Source of the DNA: JBMONI01 sp049324575
GTDB taxonomy: Bacteria; Omnitrophota; Omnitrophia; Omnitrophales; Aquincolibacteriaceae
Assembly: GCA_049324575.1 (NCBI GenBank)
Contig: JBMONI010000028.1
Span: 1-41,240 of the forward strand
Direction of reading: 5' to 3'
DNA: 41,240 nt
Below, in pieces: positions 1 through 9,000 of this stretch. A program made the translations under genes and the position numbers. The notes under the pieces are model-generated. The model saw only the letters and a program-made list of their open reading frames with translations. It had not been told where the DNA came from and made no database searches. The stretch's first letter is position 1, and each line of letters starts with the position of its first letter.

Positions 1-1
1 C

Positions 2-3000
2 GTCAAGCTGATGGGAAAAGAAGCTCGGAGCCCGGAGTTCGGAGACCGGAGACATGTTCTGACCCAAGACAGGACTCCGAACGCCGAACTCCTGACTCCC
101 GACTTGAAGAAAGCGAAGCGGCCCCAAACCGTTCTCTTCATCGCCGGCGGTTTCCACTCGGAAGGGGTGATCGAGCGCCTGAAAGAGGCGGGGATCTCCT
201 ACGCCCTCGTCATGCCGAAGATCGGGACAGTTCCCGAGAACTCCGCCTATCTCGACCAGATGCAGGGGCTCGTCTCCTGGAAGGATTATTTCGAGGTCGA
301 ACAGGGAAGGATCTCGGTTTACAAAGCGTTCGTGAGGTATGTTCGTGATCAATTGCTTCAAGTTCGGAGTTCGGAGCCCGGAGTTCGGAGCCGTATTTGG
401 GGTCCAAAACAGGACTCCCTACTCCTGACTCCCAACTCCCGACTGTTAAAAGCCTGGCGCGACAACCTGATCCGTGACCTTGCCGGTCAGGGCCGTATCG
501 CCGAAGCCGGAAGATACACGCGCTATCTCGACGAACGGAACGCCAAGGCCTCTGCGGGCGAGAGCCTCGCGGCCGCCTTACGCCGTTTCAATATTTTTGC
601 CAAAGGCCTGCGCGCGCTCGACGCCAAGCACGCCCTCAACACCGACAATGTTTTCAAACTTCTTCAGGCCTCGGCCACCGCAACGGTTGTTCCCGCTGTC
701 ACCAGCACCGTTCTGAGCACGGAGCCGGTTCTGGCGTCCCTTGTGAGCCCTCAACCGGTTGCTGTAAGTCCGGCATTGGCAGAGGAGATCGCTCAGGTGA
801 CTCGAGCCCAATTCTCACAAGCCGGCGCGGATCGCGCTGCGGTCGAAGCGCTTCGCAGCGAATTGCGCAATCTTACGTCTTTTATGTCGGAACAAGAGGT
901 CAGGTATGCAGAGGGCCTTGGAGGCGCGGCGATCCCGAATGCCCGGGTTCAATTACGTTCTATGCAATTGCTTTTAGAGCTTGTCAAACTCAGGAAAGCA
1001 CAATTCGAAGCCGTTGCGTCGATCTTTACTCCAGACGAACAAAATGCGCTTAAAGCAAGCCTGAAGCGGCGCGGATCCGATCTCGAAGTCCATTCGGTTA
1101 TTGCCGATCGCGTATTGCAAAAGCTAGAAAGCTATGCCGGTCTTGGAGACCTGAGGTCTGCAGTGGAAGACAGAAGCCCTGAGATCTGGTCTGGCAGCTA
1201 CGCTCCTCCTTCCGCAAAACCAGGGGAGCTGTTCCAGTTTAAAGTTTGGTATTTTAATGCCCGGAAAAACCGGCAGATCGCTCCGGAGGATCTTTCCAAG
1301 ATCGTGGAACATGTCCTCGAATTCCGGCGCCAGGAAGAGGTGGATATTCTGGGAATTCATACGATCCGGGATGAATTGCTCTATGGCTCTCCTTTCGAGA
1401 GGCGTGCCGCTGCCAAAAGAATCCGCGCCGAATTGCGCAATAGTGATCTTTCATTCTTGAGTCAGGACGAACGAGATTCCCTTGAAAAGCCGGTAGAGGA
1501 TCAGAATCTTCAGATTCTCGTGGAGATCGCGTCGAGAGCGGCGACAAGGAGGACGGTGTATGCTGTGATCGAGCCGCTTCTAACGGATCCAAGGGAGGCA
1601 GAGAAGATCAAGGCGCGATTAACTGAGGCCGAAGAAATCTCGGCTATCAGTGCCATTGGCCACCAATGGCTGTTCGACAAGCTGTCCCCCTATGTTGATC
1701 TCGTCCAGTCGCTGCGGGGAGCGGGGTCTGCGCCTGACGCGATTGACTGGGAATATCCAGGACCTCTCGAAGCGAACGGGGGGCGGCTTCTTCGACATTT
1801 CAGAATGAAAAGAACGTCGGGCTCCGAGATGTTTTTCGCGGATCCTAAGGTCGCGGATATGGTCGCACGGGATATCGCCGAATTCCGGATCGATGCGGCA
1901 CGAATTCGAAATGCTTTAATCGGGTTACGGGAATTCATGAACAGGGAAGATCTCGAATTTTCTGTGGATCCGGGCCAACAGAATATGGGAATGCTGGTCA
2001 GCCTTTTCCAGATTGTGACCGCGAGAAAAAACCAATACGAATTGGTCAAAGACCTCCTTGACGAAGACCAGCGTTCTGATATGAAGGAGAATTTGAAATG
2101 GCGTTGGGCGTCGAGGGCTGTGGAAGCGTTCATCCATGAATGGCTGCATAACGCGCTTAAGAAGCACGTAGATGTTGAGGGCCCTGAGAACCTCATGGGG
2201 GCACAGTACAGTTATGAGGGGCCGATGGATGCGGCCGGGAAAAGGCCGGGCCGCACCTATGCGTTTGTTTCGAAACAGCCCGGAGTTGCTTTATTCGAAG
2301 GAGGGGAGACGACCGCAAAAACGATCGTTTCGGATATCCAAGAATTCAGAAGGCAGATCCGCGCGATCCGCGAAGGGCTTCGCACCGCCAATGCTCGCGC
2401 CGAATTGCGCGATCAGGCGCTTGTGACGACCGGAGTTCTGACTGGTCCCGATGGAATCGAACAGGATATCCCTTTTGAAATTTTACCGCCGGCGCGTCCA
2501 GGGCGGGAAGAAACTCCCGGGATGAAAAATATAACGCCCGGCGCTCCAGGGCAAAGTTTCAAGGATTTTGCGGACCAAAGCGACCTTCTGGATCCGAAGA
2601 TCACGAGAAAATTTCGTCCGGGCGCTCTCTTGGGCTTTGGGATCAAGGCCTCCGTTGTCAGCATCGTCGGACTTGCGATCTTAGCGAGCCTTGCCTCGGC
2701 TGTGTCCGATCCTGTCGTTGAAATGCCGTTGGAAATGGGCGGGATCATGGCCGGCCTGGTGCTTTACATCGCCGGGGTGTTGATCACGTGGGCTTATAAG
2801 GATCTTTACGGGCGCTCTTATGAAGTATGGTCCAGCAGGACAAAACCCGGCCCGCGCGCCGAGGTCCGCAGCAGCGTCGAAGACGATCGCGCGCTTGTGA
2901 TCGCAGAAGTCCTCAATCCGATCATCTATCAGATCGCCGTCCGCGGGAATGTCGAAGCGGCCCTTCGGGATTTCGAAAGCCAGCTCCGGCGGTTCTCCCG

Positions 3001-6000
3001 TTGGGGGAAAGACTTTTCGATCGATCCCTGGATCCTTTCGGTTTTCGAAGGGGTTGGCGAGATGTTGAAAGAAAAGATCCAGCAGAATCTGGGCGGCCGC
3101 AGGAAAATGCTCGATTCGATCCTGGAAGCAACGCGTAATGGAGCGATCGGCAAAGTCCGTCTTGAGAGCGGAAAAATGGTCCAACGTCTTTTCGCCGACG
3201 AAGCCGTCCGGCAGGCGTGGCCGCTCCTCGCCGAGTGGGTCCGGCTTGCCCGAATGGCCCCTTTTCCGAATGTCGATGCGATCGATCAGGCGATCCGTGA
3301 TCTCCATCGGAGCAGCCATTGGGTCGCATGGCAGTTCCTTTTCAGCATTATCCTTTCGGCGATCGCCGGAGCGACCGTCCTGGGGCTTCTTTCGAGAAAT
3401 CCGAAAGGATTGGCCCGGATCGGGGAGGTCCTCGATCAACTGAACACGATCCAGCAGCGCATCGGCGACGATGCCTTGGCCGGTCGCGGAACGACACGGG
3501 CCGAAGCGCGTAGTCTCGATCAGCGCGCGGAAGAATTGGCGCATTTCGGGGCGCGGGGGATTACGGGCATTGAATACGAAGAAGAAGAGGCGCTACGAGA
3601 ATTTGTAGATCATTTCGTGACGCTGGTCCCTAACGATCTCCATGGGGATTGGGGGGAAAGTGTCGCGGACGCGATGGCTGAAAAGATCGCGACTTTTCCC
3701 GAAAGCTTGCGCGATGCGATAGCGGGCGTTCGGTTCTCATCCAGACTCGTGCGAGAAGGGCCGACAACAGAAGATGAGGACGGATCATTGCCGGAATCAG
3801 AATATGAAGTGACCCTGGCCCAGCCTGAGCTTGGGGTGCCGGTCGTCATTGCAACACCAAGACTGACGCGAGGCTATGTGGGATATGCCAATCTTCGGGC
3901 CGGCTATTTCCTCGCGGCGATCGAAGCGATCCTCGCATCCCGCGCGGAGACGCGGGAGGGGCTCGCGAAGTTTTTAACGGATGTCGAGAGGGCCCGTGTG
4001 GCCAGAAATTATCAAGGGGTCGAGAGTGCCGCGAACCGTTTGATCACGGCAATCCATGAAGGCCGTGTCGAGCGGGAAGATGAAGGGATAGCGCTTCAAG
4101 CGCTTTACAACGCGATCCAGGAAACGATCCCGGCCGAAGAATATCCGATGGCGGGGATCGAGAACTCGAATTTGTATAAGCGGGTGGCAGGGGCCTTTCG
4201 TTCCATGAAAGGCCGCGCGGAGGCGCGGAAGGGGCTCGCGAAGTTTTTAACGGATGTCGAGAGAGCCCGCGTGGCCGGAAATTATCAAGGGGTCGAGAGC
4301 GCCGCGAACCGTTTGATCACGGCGATCCATGAAGGCCGTGTCGAGCGGGAAGAGGAAGGGATAGCGCTTCAAGCGCTTTATAACGCGATCCAGGAAACGA
4401 TCCCGGCCGAAGAATATCCGATGGCGGGGATCGAGAACTCGAATTTGTATAAGCGGGTGGCAGGGGCTTTTCGTTCCATGAAAGGCCGCGCGGAGACGCG
4501 GATGGTCGAATCCCAGGAGATCGAGTTGCCGTCGCCTTCCGATCCTAGGGCGTTCTACGAGCTCAAACCCGGAAAACACTTGAGATTTGCGCGCGCTGAT
4601 TTTGATAACTATGCGGGCGTTTTGATGACGGTTCGTGAGCGTGACAAGCTCGTTCAGCATTACGCCATGTTCAGGAAGCCGGGCGTGGACTTTTTCGGGG
4701 CGCCGATGCGGGCCATGCATTTTGTGAATTCCGCCGAAGCGGGAATATGGGAAGCGCAGGCGATGTCCTCGTTCCGCACCGGTGATCGAAAGGGTTTCGG
4801 AGCCCGTTTTGGGAATTTTGAGAGGCGTTTTGATGCCTCATTCTTTCTTTCGTCCCAAAGCACCGGAACCTCGGTCGAATTCAGACGAATTCCCGGCCAG
4901 TTCGTCGTGGGCATGGATGCGGCGAGTCCGGAAGAAGAATCTTCTTCTCCGGTTTTTTTCAACCAGCGGGCCGTGGAGCAATGGCTGAACGAAATAACGG
5001 GAGACGAAGTTTCTCCCCGCGCGGAAACGCGTAGTCTCGATCAGCGCGCGAAGGAGAATGGTGCGCTAGTCAAGGATCTTTTTGATCGGCTTACAATGAG
5101 GGCGATCGAGAGGCTCAAAGAGGCCGGCATGCAGCCCTTCCAAACGGAGATCGAATTCGAAAGGCGGCCGTGGCTTACGTATGCTCAGAAGAGCGTGCGA
5201 AATTTCGTGTGGAAGATCCGCCTTGAGGATGCCGAAGAAGGGCGTATTCGGATCCGAGTGGAAGATTCTAAAAGATATAAATCGATCGTTGTTTTCGAAG
5301 GAACGCCCGATGAATTACGAAAAGCCTTGAAGAAAAAGCAAGTGCCGCACGCGATCCTTGCCGAATTTGACCGGGAAATCAGCCGCGTGATCGAGGAGGT
5401 CAAAGCGAGGTATCCGGAGGCGTTCCGAGAAATGGTCGAACTTCGCAAAGGGACGCGTGTGTCGGTTGAGACCGCGGAAAAAGTCTATCGGGAGATCGTC
5501 CGGCTTAAAAATTCCACGGCCGAGAAAGACCGGGCACAATACGAAGCGGTGACCGATCTTGCGGATTTTCTGGATATGTATGATTTCACCTGGTGGACCG
5601 TGTGGGCCTACTCCTTGCGGCATTCTCAGTTCAAATCGGCGCTGCGTTCCCTCCGCGGGAGCGTGTTCTTGACGGAGCAGGGCGGGCTTTTGCCCGAGGT
5701 ACGGGATGTGATCCGCAGCACGTTCGATTTTATGCCCCCGGCCGATATGTTCCTCAGGGATCCTTTGAAGAATGGTGCCGGCGCCGATCTCGAAACGAGC
5801 GAACTCCTTCGCGCGGAGACGCGTGAGGAAAACAAGCGTTTGTTTGTGTCGCCGGACGTTATCGAAGAGAAAGAATGGAAAATGTGGGTTCCCGGGAGAT
5901 CCTCGGCGGTCCCATTTTTCAAAAAAGCGGCCAGCGCGGCCTTGTTGGGCGCTTTTCTTCTGGTTGTTTCATATTACTTCTATGAGCATAAGCTGCAGGC

Positions 6001-9000
6001 CAAGGACCTTCTTGACGAGATGCTTGCGACAAAGGGGTTTTGGTATCCGACGACGGCGGGAAGGATCGCGCAGGGAGCCTTTCTGGGGGCGATGCTTTCT
6101 TTCGTCAGTGCGGCCGCTTTGACATTTCACGGCATTCTGCGCTCTATCTTGAACGGGTTTTCCGCCCGGCGCATGACCCGAATACTCGGGGAGCTTCGCG
6201 AAGAACAATTCAAGTTGGGCCAAGGTCCGTCCTCGGGCCGCGCGGAGACGCGGATGCAGGTCACGACGTCCGCTATTTTGGATCCGAACGGCGAGCCGTT
6301 CATCGTCAAGCCCGGCATGGTCGTCGCATTCGGGCCTAAGGATTTCGAGGCGAATCCCGGAGTCTTGGTGACGATCAAGAGAAACGGCAACCCAAATACG
6401 ACCTATGCGATCCTGAAACGCGAAGGCCAAGGGGCGGACCTCCAGTTCCTGATCGTGGAAATCAATGTGCCGGTTGTTTATGTTGGCTCAAAGCTTATGA
6501 ACTTCCGTGAGAGCGAGTTCATGCTCCCTATCAACGGGGTGTACGGGGACTTGGACCGCCGGAATACGACCGCGATCTTTACGGTTCCTGCCCATCATGG
6601 GGAAATCACCCTCGAGCTTCGCCGTATACCGGAGAAAACAAGAAATGTCCTTTTTAGCTTACCGCAGCGGAAAAGCGACATTGAAATAAGACGGGGGGAA
6701 TGGCTTGCCGAACAGGTCCACTCTTCCCGCGCGGAATTGCGCGAGGAGCTTGACAGCGAGGTGCCGGCCGAGGTGAGAACGGCGATCTATGCTTTGCGAG
6801 ATTATCTTGCCGGGCAGAAGGGGGTTGCCGTTGCGCTGGCGGGACGGGGTTCGTTCGGCCAGTCGCCGTCTCTGACGATCCGTACGCTCGGCGATCAGTC
6901 CGGGTGGCGTATCGGTATCGGCGCACAGGGGATGATCGATGTCAGCCGGCTTTCGACGCGGCTTGGATTCGGCGTCTTTAGCACGTCTTTCGAAAGACAG
7001 TATAGCAGTTTGGATCTTACTAAAACCGTGGACCGTGAAAATACATGGACCGAGGGGGTTAACCCGTTGGTCGCGTTCGGATGGAAAGAAGGGCAATTGG
7101 CGGTCATCGTCCGCAGAGAATTTCTGAACCGGTATCGTCCCGGCAGTTACGGCCTTGCGATCGGGGATTCCCAGGTCCGGATCCTTGCCGAAGGATCGGA
7201 CGAGGAGCGGGAACTGGAGTTCCGCACCCCGGATCTCGTCTCCCGCCAGGCGTGGGAGCAAGCCGACCGGAACTATGTCGCCGGAATGGCGTTCTCTTTT
7301 AAGCTGTCCTATACCCTTCAGAGGGACCGGAACCGGAGCGTTTATATCGGGCTCGCCGGCGATTTTTCGGTGTGGAAACATCTAGGGCCGATGGACCCCT
7401 TGCCAGAGCCGTGGGCTTCCATTGTCGCGGAAAGGCAGCGAAAACTCGAGGCCGCGCAAGCGCAGCCTCAAGATCCTTGGGATCATGATGTCGAAGCCAT
7501 CGCGGAGATCCTGGGCGTTTACGGATTTGAGATCACGAAGGGGCCGGAACAGGGCACGGTGAATATCGGCTTTGCCGGCGAAGTGCGCACTGCCGACCTT
7601 GCGTCCGACGACTCGCTCAATCGCGCTTTGAGAGAGGTCCGGCAGGCCTATCTTCAAAGGGCCGAAACGCGCAATCAGGATCTGGCGGAGGGGCTTCGGA
7701 CTTGGGTGATGACAGCGGTTTATGTCCAGGCGGGTCCTATCGCCACCTACCAGGACTTCTTGGATGCCTTCGACAGCCTTTGGCGTTCGCTGGGCACCGA
7801 AGCGGATAGCCGGCTGAGGGCGTTGGCCGGAAAGCTTCATGGCGGCTTTTTGGGAAGGGTGGAGTTTTCCTATCCTGCGGGAGCCCTCCTTGCGCTTATT
7901 CATGATTGGGTGTTGGAAGGTCTTTTGACGGCGAACATGACGACCAACGGAGAAGGCTCGTGGCTTTCGATCGCTTCTTACGGCTTTACGGCGACGGGAG
8001 TTGCTTCGATCGGAGGATTACAGTCGGTTGCGGAGAATTTGGCCGAGGATGAACGGGTGGAGCAGCTTATCACGGACATGTCGAAGCCCCAAAGCCCTCG
8101 CGCGGAATTGCGTGTGACGGCTGAAGGAAAGTTTTTGGAAGGGCTCCAGGAGGTTGTGAGCCTCATGGATCAACCGACCTTGGAGCGTGTCAAAACGGGA
8201 CTTCCCGAGAAGGTGAAGGCGGTGCGGGCATTGCGGCGGCCTTTGACGAAAAGGAAAATGGAAGGGACCGTCGCCGAGGCGCTTCGCCGTGGGGCGTCCG
8301 GGGCTCGATCCCCGGCCATGATCTTCTCTCTGACCGAGCTTGTCTCCGGCGGCGAAAAAAGCGTTGTGAAAGCGAATGGTATTGTCGAGCGGGTCAATAA
8401 CATGATTCTCATCCCGCTGCTTTATGGCCCGGATTCCGGCCCGGACTCGCTTCCTGCGAAGGCGGAAGCGATGGATCGGCGGATCGTGAAGTTCATGGCC
8501 ATGAAGACAGCCAGGGATGTTGCAAAGAAAACCGACGAAACCCTTTATACGCCGGCGTATCAGCCGGAGCGATCCGGTGCGGCGTTCGAAATGCGTGAAT
8601 TGCTGGGAAGAGAACCCCGGAAAAAGTCAAAGCATACAAACCGGAATCGGCGATTGGATTCGCATGGACGGCCAGTCAATCTTGGATATTCCCGCGCTGA
8701 ACTGCGCATGGACGAAGAAGACCCTTTTGCGGCGCTCGCCGCTGCGGCCTGGGTGCCGATAGAGAAGAGGGATGTGGTGATCCATATCCGCGAAGTGTTT
8801 CGGGGCCAAGGGGCGCCTTCCCGAGCGATGGCGAACGAAGTGGTCATGGCCACGGACCGGGACGGAGTGGAAGCATTCCTGGCCTTGGTCCAGAGGGATC
8901 TGCTTGAGCGGGGGATGGAATTCTTCCCGCCGGCGGTCCGTATCGGACCTGATCGGGCGAGCCGATTCATAACGCATCTTTACACGCGCATGGCCCAGAG

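Noticed and set aside
2132..2146. HEWLH in giant gene 1 as a zinc protease site
   Set aside because: The aligned positions in the two sister repeats do not keep the His and Glu, so it is probably a chance HExxH.
2681..3544. Minus-strand open frame of 287 codons inside giant gene 1
   Set aside because: Antisense shadow of a GC-rich frame; no ribosome site or known motif.
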